Source: a bacterium
GTDB lineage: Bacteria > Bacillota_I > Bacilli_A > Izemoplasmatales > Hujiaoplasmataceae
Assembly (NCBI GenBank): GCA_030684695.1
Contig: JAUXXX010000035.1
Coordinates: 28,835 to 92,834, forward strand
DNA: 64,000 nt
Direction of reading: 5' to 3'
The position numbers were made by a program, and so were the translations under genes. Below, piece after piece: positions 9,013 to 16,599 of this stretch (position 1 is its first letter; every line of letters begins with the position of its first letter). The notes under the pieces are model-generated. The model saw nothing but the letters and a program-made list of their open reading frames with translations. It was not told where the DNA came from and ran no database searches.

Positions 9013-9159
9013 GACTGTATAGGGAAAATACAATAGTCAATATAGAAATTCACTTTTGTAAAGCTATTTTATAGGGGTATACAAACTGTACTATAACTCT
9101 TTACCTTGGACATCTAGCTAGAATAGGTCTGATACAATAATCAGGCCTATTTTTTGTGC
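9013..9159 (+). repeat. Intergenic repeat family R1, copy 2
   Basis: Shares GACTGTATAGGG, AAAATACAA, GTAAAGCTATTTTATAGGGGT, TGTACTATAAC and ACCTTGGACA with the copy at 5454, and ends in GGTCTGAT-ACAATA-ATCAGGCC plus T run, which can fold as an 8-bp terminator hairpin. The 8974-9245 stretch otherwise holds no gene. Confidence 0.6.
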
Positions 9160-9245
9160 AAATATTCGACCTATCCTTTTCGTGATGATTTTTTGAACCG
9201 AGATTGGAGTCTTATTCTATCTGAAACTAAAAATGAAGCAGCAAT

Positions 9246-9284
9246 AAAAAAGATGGGCTTCTCCATGTGGAGACCCATCTTTTT
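9246..9284 (-). terminator. Terminator of the small lipoprotein operon
   Basis: AAAAAGATGGG pairs with CCCATCTTTTT around an inner TCTCC/GGAGA stem. On the minus strand it lies directly after the stop of the 57-residue lipoprotein gene. Confidence 0.8.
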
Positions 9285-9296
9285 GATGATCAATGC

Positions 9297-9470
9297 TTAT
9301 TCAAATGCTTCTTTGATGGCATTCGAAATGGAATCAAGTAATGCATTTTGATTTAACGGGATTGACTCTGAAGAAGGCGTCGTGGTGTCTTTATTGAGGG
9401 GGTTATTTGTACAGCCAACCAAGACGAGCAAAGATAACAGAATCAAACCAAACAATAGAATCTTTTTCAT
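9297..9470 (-). CDS. 57-residue lipoprotein
   Basis: A short gene giving MKKILLFGLILLSLLVLVGC and then a polar tail of 37 residues (TNNPLNKDTTT ... AIKEAFE). The signal sequence and lipobox LVGC are typical, so the mature product is a tiny lipid-anchored peptide. GGGGA lies within the last codons of the upstream gene, 2 bases away, so the pair is an operon with coupled translation, and a strong terminator follows. The function is unknown; the tail has a helix-like DSISNAIKEAFE end. Confidence 0.75.
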   Translation of the reverse strand: MKKILLFGLILLSLLVLVGCTNNPLNKDTTTPSSESIPLNQNALLDSISNAIKEAFE

Positions 9471-9472
9471 CG

Positions 9473-10039
9473 TTATTCCCCACTTCCTGTATACGCTGAA
9501 ATCAGAATTGATAAATCCGTTTCAATCATAAAACTACTAGGTAATGCCTCAAACACTCCACCCTTGTTATCAACGAATCTCCAGGTTCCTAAAGCAATAT
9601 TTTCGATTACAATAAGTTCTTGAGAAACAATCGACAAGTCCTTATGTACTCCAACTAACGGATCGATCAGAATATGCGAGGCAAAACCCCAAGAACGAGA
9701 CACATCAGGATAGAAAGAATAGTTATTCACTAAGAAACGGACCAAATCCGTTCCATCGGATTTAGAAACAATTATGATATTCGCTGAACCAGAAGAAGGA
9801 ACCCCATTGGCAACGAACGATAATGTTCCCACATAAATCGTTAAAACATCATCTACCTCAACCGAACCATATAGTAACGACTCTGAATCTAAAGCACTTA
9901 AGACTTGAACTTCAAACTTGAATGCTTCCACAATGGTAATTGAATCAAACGGATAGTATAAATCTTCCGCCGCTAGATGGAGAGTACGCAGCTGCCAACC
10001 AAATAGCAACAATGCAACCAAAATAAGAACTTTTTTCAT
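9473..10039 (-). CDS. Secreted protein of unknown function
   Basis: A 188-residue protein starting at the ATG at 10039, 8-9 bases after GGGAGG; an upstream in-frame TTG is too close to the RBS. Residues 1-23 form a signal peptide (KKVLILVALLLFGWQL) with an AA-E type cleavage region and no Cys, so it is probably secreted. The rest is beta-rich with no motif I recognise. It is first in a two-gene operon with the 57-residue lipoprotein, which may tether or assist it (inference). Confidence 0.7.
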   Translation of the reverse strand: MKKVLILVALLLFGWQLRTLHLAAEDLYYPFDSITIVEAFKFEVQVLSALDSESLLYGSVEVDDVLTIYVGTLSFVANGVPSSGSANIIIVSKSDGTDLVRFLVNNYSFYPDVSRSWGFASHILIDPLVGVHKDLSIVSQELIVIENIALGTWRFVDNKGGVFEALPSSFMIETDLSILISAYTGSGE

Positions 10040-10294
10040 ATTCAAAAACCTCCCTTATATCTTTATCATAGAACAATCAACTAGGACTGTCAATCACTCA
10101 TACTCCTTCTTTTTAAAAAGAGTTCGTTATTAAACTAAATTTGAAACAAATAGTCCCAAAATTTCAATCACACATCCAAAAGATATATGAAACTGCGATT
10201 AGAATAAATGAAGAACCATCATTACGCAAGTCAATAATGCGGAGTGTGCATATTGGTTTTTAATGGGCATTACCACAAACCTAATATGATTATT

Positions 10295-10327
10295 GGATCT
10301 GGGATTCGTTATCCCAGATCCATTTTT
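10295..10327 (+). terminator. Orphan intrinsic terminator before pepF
   Basis: A 10-bp perfect stem GGATCTGGGA/TCCCAGATCC, a 7-base loop and ATTTTT. No coding region on the + strand precedes it within the intergenic space. Confidence 0.75.
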
Positions 10328-10359
10328 AACAATCAAAACAATATCTTGAGTAATACCTA

Positions 10360-10368
10360 TGTTATAAT
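10360..10368 (+). promoter_or_regulatory. Extended -10 promoter element of pepF
   Basis: TGTTATAAT fits the TGnTATAAT extended -10 consensus, 20 bases before the translation start; no strong -35 is visible. The short leader ends in the GAGGTG ribosome-binding site. Confidence 0.55.
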
Positions 10369-10388
10369 CTTTTATAGAGGTGATTAAA

Positions 10389-12179
10389 TTGAAGAAGCAA
10401 TTACCAAAACGTCATGAACTCGATGTGAAATACACATGGGATATGACCAACCTATTCAAGAAAGAAGAATTATATATAGAAGCATTTGATGTAGTGGAAC
10501 ATGATGTGGATCTATTTTGTGCGAAGTATGAGAACAAACTACATTCCAAAGAATTAATCAATGAAGCTCTTACTGCGTTTCAAGATATTCAAGCAAGATT
10601 GACAAAAATTGGAGCATACAGTTCCTTACAAGCGAGTTCTGATTCCATTTCTGAAGAAAACCAAATGCGTCAAGGGAAAGCGATGATTCGTTTCCAAAGT
10701 ATTTCTAAAAAGGTAGCATTCTTAACAAACGAGTTAAAACAAGTAGATAATGAAGTGTTATTAGCAGCGGCGGAACTAAGCGATGATAATCGATACTATT
10801 TGAAAGATTTAATTGAAGACAAAAATCACACATTGATCCCAGAAGTCGAAAAAACATTGGTTGCTTTATCGCCGGTGTTAAACGCATCTTATGTCAATTA
10901 CAATCGTTTTAAACTAGCCGATATGAAATTTAATGATTTTCTTGTGGATGGTATCACATATCCCAACTCATTTACCTTGTTTGAAAATGAATATGAACAC
11001 GATGTAAATACACTCGTTAGAAGAAATGCTTATGAAACGTTTTATCAAAAACTTTCCGAATACCAACATGGGTTTGCAAGTAACTATCAAGCTCATGTTC
11101 AAAAAGAAAAAATCATGTCTGAACTACGAGGATATCCAAGCGTATTCGATTATTTACTCCATGATCAAAAAGTATCCAAAGATTTCATGGACCGTCAGAT
11201 TGATTTGATTATGGAAAAACTTGCGCCGGCAATGAGAAAATATGCACTTCTATTAAAGAAAGTCCATGGACTCGATAAACTGACCTACGCAGACTTAAAA
11301 ATCCCTGTGGATCCGACGTTTGAACCCAAAGTATCGATAGAAGAATCCAAGCGTTTATTGATCGAAGGATTGTCTGTTTTGGGTAGTGAGTATAATCAAA
11401 TTGTATCGCGTGCTTTTGAAGAAAGATGGATCGATTTTCCTCAAAGTCTTGGGAAGTCTACGGGAGGTTTTTGTTCTTCTCCATATGGATCAACTTCTTA
11501 TATTTTGATTAATTGGAATGGTCAGATGGATGAAGTAATGGTATTAGCACACGAGATTGGTCACGCAGGACATTTCCAATATGCCAATGCGAATCAAAGT
11601 ATTTTGAACACAAGACCATCCATGTATTTTATTGAAGCACCATCCACAACCAATGAGTTGTTAATGGCGAATCATTTAATCAAGAATGCGAAATCAAAAA
11701 GAGAAAAAACATGGTTACAATCTGTCATGATTTCCAGGACATATTATCATAACTTTGTGACTCATTTGCTTGAAGCCGCGTTCCAAAGAGAAGTGTATAA
11801 TAAAGTGGATAGTTTGCAACCCCTATCCGCTCATATTCTCAAAAATATCAAACTAGATGTGTTAAAGAAGTTTTGGGGAGATGCAGTGGAAATCCCAGAA
11901 TGGGCAGGTTTAACCTGGATGAGACAACCCCATTATTTTATGGGTTTATATCCGTATACATATTCCGCCGGACTTACTCTAGGCACTAAAGTGTCCAGAC
12001 TAATCGAAAACAAGGAGATTTTGCCTCAAGATTGGATTAATGTATTAAAAGCAGGTGGTACAAAAACACCACTTGAATTAGCAAAAATGGTTGGCGTGGA
12101 TTTGACCACAGACACCACGCTTTGCGAAGTGATTGAAGAAATATCAGCCATCATTGAAGATATTATTGCAAACCAGTAA
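10389..12179 (+). CDS. pepF: Oligoendopeptidase F (M3B metallopeptidase)
   Basis: Cytosolic zinc peptidase that degrades oligopeptides, about 596 residues, the normal PepF length. The family start KKQLPKRHELDVKYTWDM is followed by the N-terminal helical domain and the M3 catalytic domain, with H388-E389-x2-H392 (HEIGHAGH) and the downstream Glu helix around IEAPSTTNELLMANHL. The TYSAGLTLGTK region near residue 530 is also typical. I prefer the TTG at 10389, 6 bases after GAGGTG, over an in-frame GTG at 10380 that overlaps that RBS. Monocistronic, with its own promoter and a terminator at 12211. Confidence 0.92.
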   Translation: MKKQLPKRHELDVKYTWDMTNLFKKEELYIEAFDVVEHDVDLFCAKYENKLHSKELINEALTAFQDIQARLTKIGAYSSLQASSDSISEENQMRQGKAMIRFQSISKKVAFLTNELKQVDNEVLLAAAELSDDNRYYLKDLIEDKNHTLIPEVEKTLVALSPVLNASYVNYNRFKLADMKFNDFLVDGITYPNSFTLFENEYEHDVNTLVRRNAYETFYQKLSEYQHGFASNYQAHVQKEKIMSELRGYPSVFDYLLHDQKVSKDFMDRQIDLIMEKLAPAMRKYALLLKKVHGLDKLTYADLKIPVDPTFEPKVSIEESKRLLIEGLSVLGSEYNQIVSRAFEERWIDFPQSLGKSTGGFCSSPYGSTSYILINWNGQMDEVMVLAHEIGHAGHFQYANANQSILNTRPSMYFIEAPSTTNELLMANHLIKNAKSKREKTWLQSVMISRTYYHNFVTHLLEAAFQREVYNKVDSLQPLSAHILKNIKLDVLKKFWGDAVEIPEWAGLTWMRQPHYFMGLYPYTYSAGLTLGTKVSRLIENKEILPQDWINVLKAGGTKTPLELAKMVGVDLTTDTTLCEVIEEISAIIEDIIANQ

Positions 12180-12210
12180 GCATCCAAACATATATAATGA
12201 AAGACGATTT

Positions 12211-12235
12211 AGACTAGGGAATCCCTAGTCTTTTT
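12211..12235 (+). terminator. Terminator after pepF
   Basis: AGACTAGGG/CCCTAGTCT stem of 9 bp with a 3-base loop and a TTTTT tail. Confidence 0.8.
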
Positions 12236-12651
12236 CTTATCATTAGTTTCAACCCCCCTTTTATGGGGTCGCTACTTTATCACACATAGCGATTCATAAA
12301 GGGCTATTAGGCGAATGTAATTTTAAAGTGTAGTGATTTTGCAGGGATTGATTGGATGTATAAATTAATGTTTATTCAAAAGAACAATAAGGAAGCTTAG
12401 TTGAACAAGTGATTCATAAGTCATCAATTTAGTGATAGTTATTGTTTTAATCGAGGAGAGATTACTTCCGAGTAACAACAATTCAGATTTCTTTGAATGG
12501 TGTTATAGACTCAAAATGAAGTAATTAACATCAAGAAATTATTCTAGTTTTCTCCACGATCGAAGTGATGGTTTATGAATGTACAATAAAATTCATCCAA
12601 CCCTTGGTTTTCAAAAGAGGTATGATAGTATATAGATGGGGTGATCAATGT
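12236..12651. other. Gene-less region, about 400 bp
   Basis: AT-rich sequence without a credible gene. The frame from 12565 that leads into the acetyltransferase has no RBS and an unlikely composition, so I treat it as leader. A possible weak promoter for the acetyltransferase lies around 12604-12635. Confidence 0.5.
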
Positions 12652-13065
12652 ATGGATATTGTCCAATATGTTTCTCAATATGAACCACTACTTCACAATT
12701 TGATCGTTGCTCAAGGGGAGGATTGGTTTGATTATACCTTGGGAGAAAATCGACAAAAATATGCAAATGCCTTGGAGAAATCAATCGTCTATCTAGTCAT
12801 CCAGGATGGGGAATGTGTTGGATATGTACGCTGTGTGAATGATTTTGGCTATGGCATTTACATCTATGATTTATTGGTTCATTCAAAAGTGCGAGGGAAC
12901 CACCTTGGGAAAGCATTGATGGATAGAGTCAAACAAGATTATCCCAATGACATAGTCTATGTTATGTCTGATGTGGATGGGTATTATCAAAAATTAGGAT
13001 ACTCTTTAGAAGGGTCCATCTTTGTTGTAACTACAGATATAAGAGAACAAAGCGAACAAAAGTAG
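12652..13065 (+). CDS. GNAT-family N-acetyltransferase
   Basis: A 137-residue acetyl-CoA-dependent transferase. The core strand-helix is IYIYDLLVHSKVRGNHLGKALMDRV, with the acetyl-CoA-binding R-G-x-x-L-G-K-A at about residues 87-95, followed by the MSDVDGYYQKLGY strand typical of the family C terminus. The ATG at 12652, behind GGGGTG, gives the normal GNAT size; a longer frame from 12565 adds 29 unlike residues. The substrate is unknown. It precedes the MFS gene by 44 bases and may be co-transcribed. Confidence 0.78.
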   Translation: MDIVQYVSQYEPLLHNLIVAQGEDWFDYTLGENRQKYANALEKSIVYLVIQDGECVGYVRCVNDFGYGIYIYDLLVHSKVRGNHLGKALMDRVKQDYPNDIVYVMSDVDGYYQKLGYSLEGSIFVVTTDIREQSEQK

Positions 13066-13109
13066 AATGTTATAGTACAATAAGTGTTATCTAATTATTT
13101 GAGGTTACT

Positions 13110-14333
13110 ATGAAAAAATCGATTATTTTTGCCATCTTGTTTTATTTTATTCAAGGAGTTGTTCATAATCTAGGTCATCCTGTGACACCATCTTTTGTGA
13201 GGGGACAAGGAATTCCTGACTACATGTTTGGTGTCTTTTTTGCTGCAATGAGCTTGGGAATGATGTTTGGAGCGCCGCTATGGGGAATATTAAGTGATCG
13301 TGGGAAAAAGAAAACATATATTGTGATTGGGTTATTGCTATATAGCATTGGTCAGTTTGGATTTGGGTTCATGAATAATTCCATACTGATGGTAATGTCT
13401 CGTTTTATCAGTGGATTTGGTGTATCGAGTGCCGTAACCTTGCTGACAAGCTATGTCATTGAAGAGTCAGATTTGACAACACGTGCAAAGAATCTGGCAT
13501 ATACTGCAGCTTCTGTTGGTTTGGGGGCGTCTGCTGGTTATTGGATTGGAGGATTTATCGCCACCAATCCAATGATTTCTTCACTCTTAGCGACATCTAA
13601 TTTATCGATGGTATTTTTGTATCAATCGGTATTAAACATTGGATATATTTTGGTAATCATGTGGTTGTTTCAAGATAAACCCTTTATTCATTCGCAAACA
13701 AAGAAACAAACGTCTATTTGGCAAGGCTTGAAAGAAATTACCAAAATTGACGTAAGTTTGTTGTTTTTCTTTGGGGCGCTGGTCTTAATGACCATCGGTG
13801 GTATTAATTTAAGTAAGTACATCGATGTTTATTTTGATGAACTTGGGTATAATCCACAAGAACTAGGTACATTTGTGATGGCTTCGGGAATCGTTTCCTT
13901 GTTGGCAAGTGTCTTGATCGTACCATTTGTCTCACGATTTAAACGTCAACTTGGAGTCCTTGCGCTCTTGCATATATGTAGTGCTATTATCGTGTTTTAT
14001 GTGTTCCGTGAAACAGCGTTTCTGCTGGTAATTTATACAGTATACATGATTTACATTGTGTTAAGAACGATTCACCACCCACTAGAACAAAATTATATTG
14101 CCTATAATGTAAAAGATGGCAAGTATGGAGCGATTATGGGAGTAAGGCAATCATTTGTATCCATTGGAATGGTTGTGGGGCCTTTGTTAGGTGGATTTTT
14201 GTATGAAAGAAGTCCTTTGTTGTTATTTGATATGAGTGCATATGCCTTTTTAATAGGAGTGGTTTTTCTTGTTTGCACTGCAATACTGAAGAAAAAATCA
14301 ATAAATGGAGGAAGCAACTATGAAAACAACTAG
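13110..14333 (+). CDS. MFS transporter
   Basis: A 407-residue polytopic protein with about 12 membrane segments in two halves. The cytoplasmic loop between segments 2 and 3 carries GILSDRGKKK (MFS motif A), and the second half has a diverged copy. The topology resembles drug/metabolite efflux carriers (MFS_1), but no substrate can be assigned. Its stop codon overlaps the following DUF1801 gene by 14 bases, so the two are translated together. Confidence 0.82.
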   Translation: MKKSIIFAILFYFIQGVVHNLGHPVTPSFVRGQGIPDYMFGVFFAAMSLGMMFGAPLWGILSDRGKKKTYIVIGLLLYSIGQFGFGFMNNSILMVMSRFISGFGVSSAVTLLTSYVIEESDLTTRAKNLAYTAASVGLGASAGYWIGGFIATNPMISSLLATSNLSMVFLYQSVLNIGYILVIMWLFQDKPFIHSQTKKQTSIWQGLKEITKIDVSLLFFFGALVLMTIGGINLSKYIDVYFDELGYNPQELGTFVMASGIVSLLASVLIVPFVSRFKRQLGVLALLHICSAIIVFYVFRETAFLLVIYTVYMIYIVLRTIHHPLEQNYIAYNVKDGKYGAIMGVRQSFVSIGMVVGPLLGGFLYERSPLLLFDMSAYAFLIGVVFLVCTAILKKKSINGGSNYENN

Positions 14334-14715
14334 TCCTGGCTTTCAAACGATTGAAGAGTACATTGAACTATTTGATGGATTGACAAAGGAGCGTTTGCTT
14401 CTGTTACAATCGCTTATCAAACTTCACGCACCTCTTGCTAAAGAAATGATAAATTACCAGATTCCAACATTTGAATATTATGGGAATTTGGTCCATTTTG
14501 CGGCATTTTCCAAGCACATTGGGTTTTATCCTGGAAGCAGTGGAGTAGAAGCATTTGAAGCATCTTTACAACCATATAAACACGCAAAAGGATCCATTCA
14601 ATTTCTCCTTAGCCAAGAAATGCCTTGGGATTTAATTGCAAGAATTGTTCTTTTCCGTGTTCAAGAAAATGAACAACGGATGGAAATGAAACGTGATCAT
14701 TCCACAACTAAGTAA
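14320..14715 (+). CDS. DUF1801 / YdhG-like protein
   Basis: A 131-residue cytosolic protein of the DUF1801 (YdhG, frataxin-like fold) family. It shows FQTIEEYIELFDG, LIKLHAPLAKEMINYQIPTF, then FAAFSKHIGFYPG and a C-terminal helix after KGSIQFLLSQEMPWDLI. GGAGGA at 14307 is 8 bases before the ATG at 14320, within the end of the MFS gene. Some family members have been proposed as intracellular iron carriers, but this is not established here. A distant relative lies at 41551 in the tRNA-Thr accessory tract. Confidence 0.78.
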   Translation: MKTTSPGFQTIEEYIELFDGLTKERLLLLQSLIKLHAPLAKEMINYQIPTFEYYGNLVHFAAFSKHIGFYPGSSGVEAFEASLQPYKHAKGSIQFLLSQEMPWDLIARIVLFRVQENEQRMEMKRDHSTTK

Positions 14716-14942
14716 CACAGAGTCACTTCATATGCCTAGATATTTTCGCATGTATTTTGGGTTATTCTTTTTAGTGAATAAAGAAAATCACATCATGCTT
14801 TTGTCATCGTAGACTCTAAAATATGATTGATGGGAGGACATAAATTAATAATGATTAATGTAGGAAAATAATCTCTAATGTTTTCTTGATGTTTACAATT
14901 CAAAAAAAGTGACTAGAATTGAAAATTAATAGTGTTAATCGT

Positions 14943-14971
14943 TTGTCATCTTGAGAAATGATTGTTATAAT
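14943..14971 (+). promoter_or_regulatory. Promoter of the amino-acid permease gene
   Basis: TTGTCA and TATAAT with 17-base spacing, preceded by TG one base before the -10, a near-ideal sigma-A promoter. Confidence 0.75.
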
Positions 14972-15003
14972 TCGAAGTAGAAAAAAAGAAATAGGTGGAT
15001 AAA

Positions 15004-16377
15004 ATGTCGAACGAATCATTACCAATCCTCAAAAAAGAAATCGGCTTGTTTGGTGGAGTTTCCATTTTAACAGGAATTATGGTCGGGTCTGGTATCTTTT
15101 TTATTGGATCTTATGTGTTGTTATTTACAGGCTTTTCCGTGGGGTTAGCCATCTTGGTGTGGCTAATTGGTGGAGTACTCACCTTGTTTTCGAGTTTAGC
15201 GTATGCGGAACTAGGGACATCACTTCCTTATAGTGGTGGATACTATGTATATCTGCGTGAAGCGTATGGAAAAGAAGTAGCGTTTATGGGTGGGTTTACG
15301 AACTTCATCTTAGCGAGTTCTGGAAGCATCGCTGCACTTGCCATCGCATTTTCTCAGATTTTATCCAATGTCATACCGGCATTAGGAGGAGATGTATTAT
15401 CAAGTGGTGCTCAAAAAATAATCGCTGCTGGATTGATTATCGGATTAAGCGTCGTGAATTACTTCGGGGTAAAACTGGGGACTTCTATTCAAAAAGTATT
15501 TATTTGGGTGAAAGCCATACCTATTATTTTGGTGTTAATCCTTGGTTTGTTCTTAGGAACACAACAAGTCGATTTTAGTATCACACTTGAAAATGTTGGG
15601 TTTGCTGGGGTAATTGGGATGCTAGGTTTTGGAGTTGTCGCAACGCTTTGGGCATACGAAGGATGGACCAATCTGAATAACCTAACAGAGGAAATGAAGA
15701 ATCCAGGAAAGAATTTGCCAAAAGCATTGGTGTTAACCATTGTTTCTGTGATTTTACTTTATATTTTATATAACATTTCGATTGTTCGAGTGATTCCATT
15801 TGGAACGATTGTTGATAACATTCAAGCGGGGAATATTTACTTAGGAATCACAGCAGCAGCTACTATTTTAGGGCAAGCTGGCATGATTATTGTGCTATTA
15901 ACGATGTTAATTAGTGTGTTTGGGGCGTTGTCTGGATGTATTATGGCATTTCCTCGAGTTTATTATGCAATGGGAAAAGATGGCTCGTTTATTGATGCCT
16001 TTGGTAAAATTGATGCCAAGACAAAAACACCATACATAAGTATCATTGCTTCTGCTGTAGTTAGTATCCTTTTATTGGTTTTTGAATTAGCAGATTTAGT
16101 TTCCTTGGTTGCGTTTGGTGGATTGGTGTTTAATACACTGATCATCTTTTCCGTTTTTTTGTTTCGAAAACGTCATCCAGAGTATCTTCGTCCATACAAG
16201 ATGTGGGGATATCCAGTGGTTCCAATTATTACAATCGTGATGCTTTTGGGTGTGCTTTCAGCAACACTTGTGATGAATGTTGTTCCTTCTTTGATTGGTC
16301 TTGGTGTGATTTTATCAGGGCTACCTGTTTATTACCTCATTCAGTTCATCAAAAAAGCGAAGTTGAAAAAAGAATAA
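15004..16377 (+). CDS. APC-superfamily amino-acid permease
   Basis: A 457-residue membrane carrier with about 12 segments. The consensus substrate-site helix GIMVGSGIFF (about residues 24-33) in segment 1, the SLAYAELGTSLPYSGGYYVY stretch, and EGWTNLNNLTEEMKNPGKNLPKAL near residue 220 place it in the LAT/SteT-like branch (amino-acid/polyamine exchangers). It starts at the ATG at 15004, 6 bases after AGGTGG; an upstream GTG overlaps that RBS. Monocistronic with a strong promoter. The exact amino acid is not deducible. Confidence 0.85.
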   Translation: MSNESLPILKKEIGLFGGVSILTGIMVGSGIFFIGSYVLLFTGFSVGLAILVWLIGGVLTLFSSLAYAELGTSLPYSGGYYVYLREAYGKEVAFMGGFTNFILASSGSIAALAIAFSQILSNVIPALGGDVLSSGAQKIIAAGLIIGLSVVNYFGVKLGTSIQKVFIWVKAIPIILVLILGLFLGTQQVDFSITLENVGFAGVIGMLGFGVVATLWAYEGWTNLNNLTEEMKNPGKNLPKALVLTIVSVILLYILYNISIVRVIPFGTIVDNIQAGNIYLGITAAATILGQAGMIIVLLTMLISVFGALSGCIMAFPRVYYAMGKDGSFIDAFGKIDAKTKTPYISIIASAVVSILLLVFELADLVSLVAFGGLVFNTLIIFSVFLFRKRHPEYLRPYKMWGYPVVPIITIVMLLGVLSATLVMNVVPSLIGLGVILSGLPVYYLIQFIKKAKLKKE

Positions 16378-16527
16378 ACAAGCATTCATTTTGAAACCTG
16401 TAAATGTAGAATGTTTCCGATAGAATGGAATATGGAATATTTTCATAAATCGTTACATGTTTATAGTGGTTGATTTAGCATGATAGATTGTGATAAAAAA
16501 GGTTACTTATGAAAATAACTTTCATAC

Positions 16528-16555
16528 TTGCCGTAAGAACGGTTTGTAGTATAAT
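16528..16555 (+). promoter_or_regulatory. Promoter of the ribonucleotide reductase gene
   Basis: TTGCCG and TATAAT spaced by 16 bases, about 45 bases before the ATG. No obvious NrdR box or cobalamin riboswitch is visible in the 220-base upstream region. Confidence 0.65.
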
Positions 16556-16599
16556 GGTAATAACATTTTAAAAACAATACAGAAAAGAGAGTATACATT

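Larger units (their letters stand above)
10040..10388. other. Divergent intergenic region with terminator and promoter
   Basis: It separates the minus-strand secreted-protein operon from pepF. It contains a strong + strand hairpin at 10295-10327 with no gene in front of it, which hints at a small untranslated transcript starting around 10150-10290, and then the pepF promoter. Confidence 0.5.
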
